NCBI GenBank assembly: GCA_027563935.2
Contig: JANVAS020000239.1
Location: 4,402,001 to 4,466,000 of the forward strand
Origin: Costus lasius
Taxonomy: Eukaryota > Streptophyta > Magnoliopsida > Zingiberales > Costaceae
Length of the DNA: 64,000 nt
Reading direction: 5' to 3'
How positions within the stretch are numbered: the first letter of the stretch is position 1; every line of letters starts with the position of its first letter. The translations under genes were made by a program, and so were the position numbers. Positions 23,204 to 36,300 of this stretch are shown piece by piece. The notes beneath the pieces are model-generated. The model was not told the DNA's origin. It saw nothing but the letters and a program-made list of their open reading frames with translations, and ran no database searches.

Positions 23204-24873
23204 TGAAAGTTCCCACAAGGGGGCGAAACCCTAAATCATAGGCGCATATGAAGAATGAAAGCAGCGGAAAGGGGGTTTCTAGATCTTGCATGGTATTATG
23301 ATTAACAAAACCGATTGTATAGAAGTGATAGAACCATACCATAGCCATTTCTAGATGGCGTCTTGGAAGCAAGAGAACAAGAGAGGTCTCCTCCAAATTG
23401 TCGGGTATAGCTTCTTCTTGTCGTCCCTTGTGCTAGCAAGGATCGTCCAAGTATCCTTCTCGTATGGAAGGGATGAGATCTTCTTGGCTTGGCGAAAAAC
23501 TTCCTTCTCCTTTCGTCAACACCACATGCACTCTCGAATGAGCAAGCGACGAGAGGAAGGAGCGACAATAGGTGTGAGAGAGGAGTAACGTGAGGCGATG
23601 TCACGTTTAGGAGTCATGGTTTCTAAAAATAGAAACACTCCCACGTTCATGCACTCATGCGACCATGGGTTTACCCCAAGCGCAAACTTCTCTTCACCCT
23701 TGAACCATGCGCTCATCCATGAGCCGGTTCACTTTGGTTCGATTCAATAACCAAATAAGCCAAGCATTCAGTCCAGACCATAATAAACACTTAGGTTCTT
23801 GATCTGACCGTCAATCTCTTGATGCTCCTGATCTGACCAATCTAGCATCCAATCTCTCGATCGAAGCTTACCGATCTGAAGCCCTAATCAATCAAACATG
23901 ATCAGACCAGATCTCACTCACAATCAGAGATTAAATCCCTTTAAACTGAACTCAAACAATTCAGTCCACACGATCTGACTTAAGTAAGCCATATCATCAA
24001 ATTGTGCGACCCTGAGGGTTTCCTTTAAATGTCGGTAACGATAACTCACGTCATCACGATCAGTGAGGGGTATCTAGCAACACATCACTGTCTCCCGATA
24101 TAAAGGAAAGAGTCTTCCAAGACTACACCCAAAAACAACACAAGTGTGAATCAACTCACAAAGCATACATATTTCCTTTGCCACTGGATGTTCTTATTGG
24201 ACAAGCGTGTCAAGCTTGTAACTCCAATATGATGAGCATGATTAGATCAGATGAACATAGTCACCTGGGTATGGCCATACACTTTCTCAATCATCTCATC
24301 CAGGGGGCCCCTTTAGAATATCACACTCCTTAAACAAGGAGACGGCAATCCTATGTCTATCACTAGTGCCCTAACATGACTCAAGCTCACCATCCAAGAT
24401 AGTCTATAATCATTATGTTTCAAATGATATTGAACTACCTCAAAACAATGACAATCATCATTTAGAAAACACAAGTGATCTCAAGTCAGAGGAAATGTGC
24501 CACTTGTTACATTCAAGGATTATTCACATTGTGACAAACAATTGAATATCCTAGTAGGGTCTGTCCAGTACATCCAATGTACCCATGAGTCTACATCTTA
24601 TTTCATGCTCAAAGCATCCTATAAGATTAGAACACATATTAGTCTTAACCATATCAAGGCTGTCTCATGTTCGCCAAGATATATCGACTAAGGACTTTAT
24701 TGCCTGTCAGCCTAGCTGAACAGCTTTGAGACATTATTCAGAAGAACATATATTGCAGCAGACAATGTAGCTAACTGAATAATAACCATGCCTTTATAAA
24801 CATAACAGTTTATTACATGATACTGATACAAACCCAAGGCCTCAAACATTAGCCTTAAGGGCATACCCCAACA
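23204..24873 (-). repeat. E7 5' LTR
   Basis: 1670 bp; equals the 3' LTR minus a 12-bp segment (CCAAATTGTCG runs directly into GGTATAGC). Confidence 0.95.
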
Positions 24874-24878
24874 CTTCA

Positions 24879-25913
24879 ACACGTTGCTGTGCGCTTCAAA
24901 GGGATCTTCAACCTTGCTTCTTCAACCTCACGTACGCCCAAGGATGGAACACTTGAAGGGAGGAAGCGAGGAAGGTTGTCTCGGTATGAGAGGGAAGAGA
25001 GGGAAGCGAGGGAAGAGAGCTGGGCTCTCGGCTACCACACAGCAGGTTTTCAACGATTGTTTTTTTTTGTTCTTAAAATTGATAAGCTACCTCCCCAAAC
25101 CAATGTACAAGTCTTTTAACCTCTCCCTCCAATGTTCCACTGTCCAGCTGGGATGGAGTTCAAACAGCATTCTGATTGCAGGGTTGGCGTATTTCCTCTT
25201 TAAGGTAAGCAACTTTCTTGTCCTGGACTGCGCCTCCTTTTCTTATGTCTGCAACTGACATTTGCCTGGTTAAGCAAGCAAACCAGCTTGCTTGTAGCTC
25301 CTCTTGCGTAGGGCTGGCGTATTTCCTCTTTAAGGCAAGCAACTTTCTTGTCCCGGGCTGCTCCTCCTTCTTTATGTATGCAACTGATACTCGCCTGGTT
25401 AAACAAACAAACCGGCTTGCTTGTAGCTCCTCTTGTGCAGGTCCCTTGCTGCTATCCTCCCTTGTCGTCTATTGGGCGTTTGGCACTTACCATTAGCTGC
25501 AATGCTGGCTGACATGTGCTGATCATTTGGACCCGCCTATTGCTGTTGATTTGTATTGAAGCTGGGCAGCAAGGGAGGGGGTCTTGGGCTGATCGTCTGG
25601 GCCAGTGATAGGGTCCCTTGTGGCTGCTTAAGTGGGCTGAAGGAGGGAGGCAGGTGACTTGTACAAGTACACACTCAATCCTAACTAGTGCATCCTATTA
25701 CATCCACTACAAAAGTAAATAACAAAATGCCTAGGCTACCCTCCCTAAACTACCCCTAGGCACCCTGAGGTGCTACAAAAGTGTTGTCCTGCAACACATA
25801 AGCAAGACAGACTTACAAAACAATCATCATGGCTGACAGATCATTTAGAGGCCCCGTACCTATCGGGGGGCTTCCTACTTCTCTTAGATCTTCTGGGTGG
25901 TGCTCCTGCATCA
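24879..25913 (-). repeat. E6 5' LTR, second segment
   Basis: 1035 bp matching 8561-9595, including the 130-bp tandem pair and the sequence corresponding to the end of pol. It ends CTGCATCA at the CTACT target copy. Confidence 0.92.
25189..25444. repeat. 130-bp tandem duplication in E6 5' LTR
   Basis: Same duplication as at 8871-9126 (units at 25189 and 25319). Its presence in both LTRs shows it predates the insertion. Confidence 0.85.
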
Positions 25914-25918
25914 CTACT

Positions 25919-28900
25919 ACTCGGGCGGTGGGGGATGACTCTCAGGAGGGCGCTCACAGGCGCTATGCCTCACTTGTGAGTGAATTCCAGAAACTGGGTC
26001 CCAGCTCTTTTTATGGGGGCTCAGAATCCAGTACTGCTGAGAACTGGCAGTTGTGCTTGGAAAAGATTTTCCATGTCATGCGCTGCTCAGATGAGGATAA
26101 GTTATGTCTGACCACCTATATGATGCGTGGGGACGCAGATGAGTGGTGGAAGGGCGTGGTGAGACTTGCCGAAGAAAGACATGAGACTGTAGATTGGCCT
26201 TACTTCTTGTCTCAATTTAACGAGAAGTACTTCCCAGATAGTTTGGTGGAGGACCGAGAGGTGGCATTTATTCACCTGGAGCAGGGTGATATGACAGTGG
26301 ACCAGTATGAGTTGCAGTTCACTAAGTTGGGAAAGTATGCTCCTCACCTGATAAACACTGAAAAGAGGAGAGCTACCAAGTTTCTCAGAGGTCTCAGATA
26401 GGACATTAGAGAGCAGGTTGGTGCTCAGCACTTGGAGACCTATGTTGAGACTGTTGGGCGAGCACGCACCATTGAGAGATACATAGCTGAGAGGAGTTCT
26501 CATGTTGCCGTGACAGTGGTTCCTGCAGCTGAGGCGGCGGTTCCTCAGTATGGTAGTGGCGGCAAGGGTAAGAAGTACCCTAAACATAAGGACTACAAAA
26601 ATAGCAGGTATAAGCCTTACTCCTACAAGGCACCGCAGCAGTCCAGGGATACACCGTAGCAGTTCAGGGATGCCAGGGATGTAAGGAACAGTATCACAGA
26701 GGACCGGACTTGTAATTATTGTGGGCTCAAGGGACATCTAGTGAAAGACTGTCATAAGAGGAATGGTGTATGTTTCAGGTGTAAGAAACCTGGACACATG
26801 GTCAAGGACTGTAAAGAACCTGAGATGCGGCAGAGAGGCGCAGATAAGCCTACAGTCCAGACTAGAGTTTATGCTGTGGCTGAGAAGGAAACACGAGCTT
26901 CCCGATCCGTCGTGGAAGGTACCTTATTCGTATTCGATCAGTTAGCTCGCATTCTATTTGACCCTGGTGCAAATTTGTCTTTTGTATCTGTTAAGTTTGC
27001 TGCATGTTTACCTGTGTTACCTAAGGTGCTGAATTATGCTGTGTCTGTGAGTACTCCCTTAGGAACATCATTATCTACAGATACTGTTTGTGCTAATTGT
27101 GTAGTGCATGTAGAGGGTTATGAGTTTCTGGTAGATCTAATCCTCTTAGACATGCAAGATTATGATGTCATCCTAGGTATGGATTGGTTATCCTCACATC
27201 ATGCTACTGTGGATTGCTTTGAGAAAGTAATCACTTTAAATCTGCTAGATGGGAGTAGGATTTTTGTGAGAGGTCTAGTGTCAGACCAAGGACCGCATGT
27301 AATATCTTTCCTGCAGGCCAGGAAGTTACTTGCTAGTGGATGCAAGGGTTATCTTGCGCATGTTAAGGTGCAGGATGATTCTACTTCTGATTTGACTCAG
27401 ATGGCGGTGGTGAAAGAATTTCCTGATGTGTTCTCTGAAGAATTTTCAGGCTTGCCACCAATTAGAGAAGTGGAGTTTGGCATTGAGTTGGCGCCAGGTA
27501 CGGCACCTATCTCCAGAGCTCCTTATCGCATGGCTACCTCAGAGCTGGCCGAGCTTAAGAAACAACTGGAGGATATATTTAAGACTGCTTTCAGGACTAG
27601 GTATGGGCATTTTGAATTTTTAGTTATGCCTTTTGGACTGACGAATGCACCTGCTGTCTTCATGGATTTGATGAATAGGGTATTCCATGAATTGCTTGAC
27701 TCTTGTGTGGTAGTCTTTATAGACGATATTTTGGTATACTCACGGACTACTTCAGATCATGTCAGTGACTTGCGCAGAGTGCTGGAGGTTCTGAGGAAGA
27801 ACCAATTATATGCCAAGGCTAGTAAGTGTGAGTTCTGGCTAGAGAAGATCAGCTTCTTGGGACATGTGATTTCTGGTCAGGGGGTGTCTGTAGATCCGGT
27901 TAAAGTGCAAGCCATTCTCAATTGGGGAAGACCGACTAGTGCTACTGAGATCAGAAGTTTCTTGGGTTTAGCAGGTTACTACCGGAGATTTGTTGAGGGA
28001 TTCTCCAAGCTGGCGGGTCCTTTAACTAAATTAACCAGAAAGGAGGCTAAGTTTATTTGGGATGACAAGTGTGAAGAGAGCTTTCAGGAGCTGAAGAGGA
28101 GGTTGACTAGTACACCGATCCTCATTATTCCTAGTGATGGGGAAAGGTTTACTGTCTATACAGATGCTTCAGGCAAGGGGTTGGGTTGTGTCTTGATGCA
28201 GAAGGGTTCTGTAGTAGCCTATGCTTCGAGACAACTGAAGGAGTATGAATTGAACTACCCTACTCATGATTTAGAGTTGGCGGCCGTAGTCTTTGCTTTG
28301 AAGATATGGCGTCACTATTTGTTGGGTCAGGAGTTTGATCTGTTCACTGACCACCAGAGTCTCAAGTACATCTTCACCCAGAAGGAGTTGAACATGAGAC
28401 AGAGAAGATGGATGGAGTTGATCAAAGACTATGACTTCTCTATTCAGTATCAGGCTGGAAAGGCCAATGTAGTGGCGGATGCTCTGAGCAGACATCTAGT
28501 TACTTCAGTAGCTGCTTTACGAGTCAGTGAGTGGCGGTTACTGCAGGAGTTCAGCGATCTCAGGATCAGTGTTTCTCCTAGAGTTCAGTCGGGTTATGTG
28601 GCTTTTCTCAGAGTACAGTCTGCTTTGTTGTAGAAGATCAGAGATCAGCAGTCTGTGGATCCGAAATTAGTTCAGATCAGGGATAGTCTGGTTGATGGCG
28701 CAGTTCAGGATTTTAGCCTGTCTGATGATGGTATTCTTCGGTTTCGTGGAAGGGTATGTGTCCCTGAGGAACCGAGCTTGAGGAAAGAAATATTGGAGGA
28801 CAGCCATAACTCCAAATATTCTCTACATCCTGGTGTGACTAAGATGTATCAGGACCTTAAGAAAAATTTTTGGTGGCCGGGTATGAAGAAAGAAGTATTT

Positions 28901-29705
28901 GATTTTGTCTCTAGGTGTTTAACCTGTCAGACTGTAAAGGCTGAACATCAGAAGCCTGGTGGTTTGTTGCAGCCTCTTCCTATTCCTGAGTGGAAGTGGG
29001 AATGCATCAGTATGGATTTTGTGTGTGGTTTGCCTAGAACCAGATTGGGTCATGATGCTATTTGGGTGATCGTTGATAGACTCACTAAATCAGCCGATTT
29101 TCTCCCGATCAAGATGACTTATCCTTTAGAGAGGCTGGCTAGATTATACATTGATGAGATAGTCAGACTGCATGGAGTGCCTGTTGATATTGTGTCTGAT
29201 AGGGACTCTCGGTTTTTGTCCAGATTTTGGAAGAGTTTACAGGAGGGTTTGGGTACTAAGTTGAGTTTTAGTACAGCATACCATCCTCAGTCTGATGGCT
29301 AGACGGAGAGTACTATACAGACTCTAGAAGATTTGTTGAGAGCCTATGTGGTTGATTGGAGTTCTGAGTGGAACCGGGATCTATCTTTGATAGAGTTCAC
29401 TTATAATAATAGTTTCCACTCAAGTATTCAGATGGCTCCATATGAGGCTTTGTATGGAAGAAGGTGCAGGACTCCCTTGTGTTGGGAGGAGACTGGTGAT
29501 AGAATGATTTTGAGATCTGATGCAGTACAGGAGACTACTGATAAGGTCAGAGAGATTCTGGATAAATTGAAGATTGCTCGGGACAGACAGAAGAGTTATG
29601 CTGATGACCGTCGTCGTTCCCTGGAGTTTATGGTAGGGGATCATGTTTTCTTAAAGGTATCACCTACTAAGGGTGTTATGAGGTTTGGCAGAAAGGGCAA
29701 GTTGA
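25919..29705 (+). pseudogene. E5 gag-pol, main part
   Basis: One frame throughout, broken by TAG at 26399-26401, 26657-26659, 28631-28633 and 29300-29302. In order: Gag core, two adjacent CCHC knuckles (from 26710, CNYC, and from 26772, CFRC), protease with DPGA where a DSGA-type site is expected, RT, RNase H (YTDAS, TDHQS, ADALS) and integrase (HHCC finger, then the first two acidic residues and the region of the third). The RT lacks a block at about 27577: the text jumps from the finger region to the part before VMPFGL, losing the first catalytic aspartate, while FIDD is kept. The jump keeps the frame. It ends at the E8 insertion. Non-functional. Confidence 0.92.
29701..29705. repeat. TSD of E8 (GTTGA), right copy 38945-38949
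   Basis: Exact 5-bp copies. Removing E8 and one copy restores the E5 integrase reading frame at the GPF region. Confidence 0.96.
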
Positions 29706-31396
29706 TGTTGGGGTATGCCCTTAAGGCTAATGTTTGAGGCCTTTGGGATTGTATAAGTATCATGTAATAAACTCTTGTGTTTATAAAAGGCATGGTTATT
29801 ATTCAGATTGTTACCTTGTCTGCTGTAATAAGTGTACTTCTGAATAATGTCTCAAAGCTGTTCAGCTAGGCTGACAGGCTATATGTCCTTAGTCGAGATA
29901 TCTTGGTGAACATGAGACAGCCTTGATATGATTGAGACTAATATGAGTGCTAATCTTATAGGATGCTTCGAGCATGGAATAAGATGTAGACTCATGGGTA
30001 CATTGGATGTACTGGACAGACCCTACTCGGATATTCCATTGCTTGTCACAATGTGAATGATCCTTGTGAGCACTAAGTGGCACATGTCCTTTGACTTGAG
30101 ATCACTTGTGTTTCTAAATGATGATTGTCATTGTTTTGAGGTAGTTCAATATCATTTGAAACATAATGATTATAGACTATCTTGGATGGTGAGCTTGAAT
30201 CAGGTTAGAGCACTAGTGATAGACATAGGATTGCCGTCTCCTTGTTTAAGGAGTGTGATGTTCTAATGGGCCCCCTATATGAGATGATTGAGATAGTGTA
30301 TGGCCATGCCCAGATGACAATGTGCATCTGATCTAATCATGCTCATCGTATTGGAGTTACAAGCTTGACCCGCTTGTCCAATAAGAACATCCAGTGGCAA
30401 AGGACACATGTATGCCTTGTGAATGGAGTCACACTTGTGCAATGGTTTGGGAGTAGTCTTGGAAGACTCTTTCCTTTATATCGGGAGACAGTGATGTGTT
30501 GCTAGATACCCCTCACTGATCGTGATAACGTAAGTTATCGTTACCGACATTTAGAGGAAACCCTCAGGGTCGCACAATTTGATGATATGGCTTACTTGAG
30601 TCAGATCGAATGGACTGGATTCTTTGAGTTCAGATTAAAGGGATTTTATCTCTGATTGTAAGTGAGATCTGGTCTGATCATGTTTGATTGATTAAGGCTT
30701 GAGATCGGTAAGCTTCGATCAAGAGAGATGATGCTAGATCGGAAAGATCAGGGGCATCAGGTGATGAATGGTTAGATCATGAGCCTTGGGGTTCAATATG
30801 GTCTAGACCACATGGCTTGAGCCATTTCGGTTTGGTTCATGAACCAAAGTTGAATCGAACGGTTTAGCTTGAACCGGTTCACAATTGTGAACGCATGGTT
30901 CAATGCTCAAATGCGTTTGGGTTATGGCTTGAGCGCATGCTTTGATGAGCTTCCATTTATGGAAAGTCATCAAAGGGGGCCGGTTTCACTTAACGCCAAA
31001 AACGCTTATGCGTTGGAACTCTTCTCATCAACGCCTTGGACATTGGTTGAGGTGTGGTTGACGACGAGAAGGAGAGCTTGGGCAAAGAGGAACTCTCGGC
31101 AACAAGGAAGTTCATCATCCCTTCCATTCGACAAGTGAAGATTCCTTGAGTGACTTGCTAGCACAAGCGACCCCAAGGAGTGAGCCAACTTCATCTTGTG
31201 TGTGGCACACTTTGGAGGAGACCTATCTTGATCTCTTCTTCCAAGCCGAGATCCAAGTCCATGGCATTGGTATGATTTCTAGTTTCAAGTTGATCATATT
31301 GTTTCATATCCGATCTTGACTTGAAGCCCTCTTTCCGCTATGCATGATAGATGAGCATGCTTAGGGTTTCTTCCCCCTTAGTTAGGGGTTCCTTCA
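29706..31396 (+). repeat. E8 5' LTR
   Basis: 1691 bp, TGTTGGGGTATGCC to GGGGTTCCTTCA. Candidate core promoter motifs are TATAAAA at 29782-29788, only 76 bases from the LTR start, and a weaker TTTATATC at about 30475; I cannot say which, if either, is used. Confidence 0.96.
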
Positions 31397-31398
31397 AT

Positions 31399-31410
31399 TG
31401 GTATCAGAGC
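31399..31410 (+). promoter_or_regulatory. E8 primer binding site
   Basis: TGGTATCAGAGC two bases after the LTR; initiator methionine tRNA type. Confidence 0.92.
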
Positions 31411-31460
31411 TAGGCTCATGATATGATCGATATGATTGCTTTAAGTATTGGTGATCCATA

Positions 31461-31664
31461 CATGATGTTGCGCTTACTGTTTCCTTGAGGCATGCTTTGT
31501 TTTCATGATGTTGCGCTTATATGTTCATGATGTTGCGCTTGTATCATATGTTCATGATGTTGCGCTTATATGTTCATGATGTTGCGCTTATATGTTCATG
31601 ATGTTGCGCTTGTATCATATGTTCATGATGTTGCGCTTATATGTTCATGATGTTGCGCTTGTAT
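31461..31664 (+). repeat. Tandem CATGATGTTGCGCTT array in E8 leader
   Basis: Eight copies of the 15-bp core CATGATGTTGCGCTT, mostly in alternating units of about 22 and 27 bp (linker TATATGTT or GTATCATATGTT). Not recognisable at the same place in E4, E7 or E10. Confidence 0.88.
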
Positions 31665-31677
31665 CATATGTTCCTGA

Positions 31678-31740
31678 AGTATGCGCTCCCCCTTGAAGGG
31701 GACCTCCTAAAGTATGCGCTCCCCCTTGAAGGGGACCCCC
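31678..31740 (+). repeat. 33-bp direct duplication in E8 leader
   Basis: AGTATGCGCTCCCCCTTGAA occurs at 31678 and 31711, both followed by GGGGACC. CCCCCTT and AAGGGG within the unit can form a small hairpin. Confidence 0.8.
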
Positions 31741-33348
31741 TTAGATCTAAGGGTTATCAAGCATGTTGTTTGTTTGTAACATTGCGCATGTTATAAAAGT
31801 TTTCTAAAACTTACCTCTTGCGCGCTTCATTAGATCTAAGGTGCCACTACATTAAACCCTTAGATGGGTTGATGAGGTTGAAGTCACCACTAGGTTGGAT
31901 CCAAGTCTGATCAGACCATCTGACAGCTCAGATGGGTTGACCCAATAGCACCTATGCGCAAGCACAAGGTGGCTATAGGTTGACTGCATCTAGGGCGTGT
32001 AGCGAGGTCTGGTTGAGACAACTACTGAACACACTTGAGTTAGGCCCGGGGTCACACCCGCTTGCCAAAACTCATGGGGTGGTTCAGCCCTTGGGGCATG
32101 CATGGTTGACCATTAGGTCAACTCGGGTCAGTTAGGACTCGGTGCATGCAAGGGCAAAGGATCTAGCTAGATGGATGAGTGGATCCCCATCAATGGACCA
32201 TTGTAAGGTTGTAGGGCTCATAAGGAAATTAAATTGATGCCATGGGTTTTTCCAAAATTTAATTTCTTGAATGGATCACATGTTGATTGAATCATATGCT
32301 TGTTTATTTAGTCTTATGTGGGTTGCCCTATTGTGTGCTGTGCTGGGGCCTGCGAGCCTGGATAAGTTGTAAATTAATTTGTGATCTGCGAATCACATTG
32401 TACTTAATTTATAATATGTAGTTGACCTGCGAGTCAACCTTGTCTAGATAGATCAAATGTACTTTGATTAGACAAGTGCACACATCCAAGAGGGGCATTC
32501 ATCTGGTGGTGCACCTGAGGTGCTCTTGGCGCTAGGGCACTGGGTTGGACCAGATGAGATGCCAAGGAGCTCAAGTGAAGACTTAAGTAAAATTAAGGTC
32601 TTACTAGGGTTCATGGGCTTTTACCACATAAGATCATGCTTTCTACTTATTGCAAATAATTAGAGTTGCATGTTTATGTTTATCTTCTGCTATAGCCATA
32701 GGATATGCCTGATAGTAAGAAGATAAAAGACCGCTAAAATCCAACGCTAACATATCAAGCTCGTAAGCCTTCTGACGCGAAACCTCACCTTTCTGACTAT
32801 CGTTGGAGCCGTGTTGAACCCACTCAGTGGGCACGTCCATCTATCTTCAGACGGTGCCGGATTTCACCTGCGTGTTACAGAGTTGGGATTTATCCCCTCT
32901 CGTTGCTCAGCATAGCACGTGGTGGTCCAGGGAGTAGGTCGGGTCAGCTTGACCATGTTGGCTACATATGTGGCGCATATGGTAGCACATGGAGGCAGCC
33001 ATCTCTGGGATCAGAGACTGTGTTGTACCAACTCAGTTGGCACAGTCTGCTGGATTGCCAAGATGAAGGGGAATCGCACGGGTTGGCGATTGGCTGGCAC
33101 AGCCTACCAGAAATTAGTACTTGTCATCTCTGTGCATCTTATCTCGCCTGAGCGGGACGCGGAGACCAAGTATGAAATCTGGATCCCATCTCACTAAAAG
33201 AGTGTTACTCTTTCGGACTGTTTACTGGATTTTTCAGTCAGACAAAATAGTGAGAAAAGAATCTTTCTTAAGTCCTGGATTGATTCTGAAACATTGATAC
33301 TAACCTTGCTGTTCTTGCTTGTTGTAGATTCCTGCAGCAACGAACACC

Positions 33349-36300
33349 ATGAGCTTCAATGTGCGATCCCTACTGGAAAGGGAGAAGTTTGCTGGGCCGA
33401 ACTTCTCTGACTGGTTCGGACACCTTAAGATTGTTCTTAAGGCAGAGAGGAAACTGTATGTCCTCGAGACGGCGATACCGCCGCAGCCCGCTCCGAACGC
33501 CGCAAGGGCGGTTCGGGAAGCCTACGAAAAGCACGTCAATGATAGCATTGATGTCGCTTGCCTGATGCTAGCGTCTATGACGCCACCGCTGCAGCGTCAG
33601 CATGAGGATTTGTCAGCTATAGAGATTATAGCAAACCTCAAAATGCTGTATGCTGCACAGGCGAGGACTGAACGCTATAATCTGACGAAGCTCTTCTTTC
33701 AGAGCAAACTGGCTGAGGGGAGCCCAGTGGGAGCTCACGTGCTCAAGATGATTGGGCACAAGGAGGCTCTGGAGAAACTGGGGCATACCATCAACCAGGA
33801 GCTTGCTGTGGATATTATTCTGCAGTCTCTCCCGCCTTCTTTCGATGCGTTCATTATTAACTTTAATATGAACAAGATCGATTGTACGCCGGCAGAGCTG
33901 CTGAATATGCTCTTGACAACTGAGGAAACTCTGAAGGGTAAGCCTTCAACCTCTGTCTTGATGGTTCCTTCTAGGAACAAGAAGAAGGGGAAGAAGGGCA
34001 AGGCCCCTGTCAAGAATTACAGTAAGGCCCTGAAACAGAAGGTGAAGCGGTCGAAGGACAACAGGTGTTTCCACTGTGGCCAGCTGGGTCACTGGAAAAA
34101 GGACTGTAAAGCGCTCCAAGGAGATAAGAGGGGAAGCATTGCTTCTGGCTCAGGTATATACGTGACGGAAGTCATGGTTTCATCTTCTTCTATATCATGG
34201 GTGTTAGACACTGCATGTGGAGTTCACATTTGTTCAAATGTGCAGGAACTCAAGAGAAGAAGGCAGGTGGGACAGCATGAGGTAGACCTACGAGTTGGAA
34301 ACGGGGCACGGGTTGCTGCTGTTGCTGTAGGAGACTATTTCATTACTTTACCATCTGGCATTGTATTAGAGTTAAACAATTGTTATTTTGTACCCAGTAT
34401 TACCAAGAATATTATCTCCATTCCTGCTCTTGTCAGGAAAGGATTTGCCTTTGAATGCAAGATTTCAAAGTGTGTTTTAACTTATGATAATATTGTGTAT
34501 GCAACTGGTTCAATTAACAATGGGTTATACATGTTGGACATGGAAAATTCTATACAAAACATTGATAATAAGAAAGCCAAGTATGCTGATGACAGCACCT
34601 TGCTATGGCATAGTCGTTTAGGCCATATAAACGAGAAGCGCATTAAGCGGTTGCATGAACATGGACTGCTGGGATCATTCTCCTATGAGGAGATTGAGAC
34701 ATGCAAAGCTTGTTTAATGGGTAAAATGACGAAGTCTCCTTTTCCTCACAAAGGTCAAAGGACTTCAGGTTTACTTGACCTTATACACAGTGATGTGTGT
34801 GGGCCATTTAGTAAACATGCCAGAGGTGGCTATCAGTACTTCATTACCTTTACTGATGATTTCAGTAGGTATGGGTATGTCTATTTGATGAGACATAAAA
34901 GTGAATCTTTTGACAAGTTCAAAGAGTTCAAAAATGAAGTACAAAATCAGTTAGGCAGAAATATCAAGGCACTTCGTTCTGATCGAGGTGGTGAATACCT
35001 AAGTCATGCGTTTACTGACTATCTGAAGGAGTGTGGGATTATCTCACAGCTCACTCCGCCAGGAACACCGCAATGGAATGGTGTGTCCGAGAGGAGAAAT
35101 AGAACGCTACTTGATATGGTTCGTTCTATGATGAGTCAGGCTACTCTTCCATACTCCTTTTGGGGTTTTGCACTGGAAACAGCTGCAAAGGTACTAAACC
35201 GAGTGCCATCCAAGGCAGTTTCAAAGACGCCATATGAGTTATGGTATGGGAAACAGCCTAGCTTGACATTTATCAAAATCTGGGGTTGCGAGGCTTATGT
35301 CAAAAAGCTCGCCTCTGGGAAACTAGAGAGCAGATCTGATAAATGTATCTTTGTCGGTTACCCTAAGGAAACTAAGGGTTATTATTTCTACGATCCCAAA
35401 GAGAACAAGATATTTGTTGCTCGGACGGCCATATTTCTTGAGAAGGAGTTTCTTCTGCAAGAGGCCAGTGGGAGAGAAATAAAGCTGGATGAGATTCCAG
35501 AGGAAGGACAAAGTAGTCAGGCAGAGTTGGATGTGCCTGAGCCAGTAGATCAGGTTACTGAACAACCTGAGGCTCAGATATCACGGGAACCGCGAAGATC
35601 GGGTAGGATCCGTCGACAGCCTGAGCGCTATGACGGAGTCTACATCATGGATAATGATGAACCCCTAACTTATGCGGATGCGGTCAGTGGACCGGAGTCA
35701 GCTAGATGGCTTGAAGCTATGCGAGCCGAGATGGACTCCATGTCAGATAACCAAGTCTGGGATTTGGTTGATCCGCCTCCGGGAGTAATCCCTATAGGCT
35801 GTAAATGGATCTTCAAGAAGAAGATTGACATGGATGGTAACGTGGTTACCTATAAAGGCAGGCTAGTTGCGAAAGGTTTCAAACAAATCTACGGGATAGA
35901 TTATGATGAAACTTTCTCTCCTGTAGCCATGTTTAAGTCTATTCGGATTCTTTTCGCGATAGCTGCATATTACGATTATGAGATCTGGCAGATGGATGTG
36001 AAGACAGCTTTCCTCAATGGAAATCTGGATGAGGATGTGTATATGACACAACCTGAGGGTTTCACTAATCCATCAGATCGTCATAAAATATGCAAGTTAA
36101 AGAAATCCATTTATGGATTGAAGCAAGCATCAAGAAGCTGGAATATTCGTTTTGATGAATCAATCTCTGAGTTTGGTTTCATCAAGAACGAAGATGACCC
36201 GTGTGTATATAAGAGGTTTAGTGGGAGCGTGATTACATTCCTAATCCTCTACGTCGATGATATCTTGATCATTGGAAACGATATTCCTGAACTGCATGCT

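Larger units (their letters stand above)
15790..24873 (-). mobile_element. E7: nearly intact copia element
   Basis: 9084-bp minus-strand copia in the 5' LTR of E6, with exact CTTCA target copies, both LTRs, primer site, polypurine tract and a full-length polyprotein with only two nonsense codons. The LTRs differ by about nine substitutions and one 12-bp indel. It is the deepest layer of its branch (seven levels). Confidence 0.95.
8168..25913 (-). mobile_element. E6: CRM-like gypsy, split by E7
   Basis: Minus-strand gypsy chromovirus in the gag of E5, flanked by exact CTACT copies. Both LTRs measure 1428 bp (left 8168-9595; right 15397-15789 plus 24879-25913). Internal parts: primer site, ~1.2 kb leader, a gag-pol frame with one TAG, and a polyprotein that ends inside the 3' LTR. 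That overlap, together with the RT wording and a tail lacking a canonical chromodomain, points to the CRM (centromeric) lineage; the assignment is by recognition only. The LTRs differ by about ten substitutions. Confidence 0.88.
31411..33348 (+). other. E8 leader
   Basis: About 1.9 kb. It begins with a repeat array (31461-31740). The last 600 bp contain the conserved leader ORF (frame open to its stop at 33149-33151, with an ATG at 32903). The GGTTCGA hairpin of E4, E7 and E10 is not recognisable here (about 32500-32560). No supported product. Confidence 0.8.

Noticed and set aside
25829..26401. A 190-codon ORF that looks like one Gag protein
   Set aside because: Its first 28 codons are E6 LTR sequence; the rest is E5 gag. 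It is an artefact of the E6 insertion boundary at 25913/25914.
30869..31138. An 89-codon ORF, repeated exactly at 38417-38686
   Set aside because: The exact repeat is due to the identical LTRs of E8; related LTRs (E4, E7, E10) do not keep the frame.
31461..31740. CRISPR-like array
   Set aside because: Units are adjoining leader repeats without unique spacers, in a plant retrotransposon.
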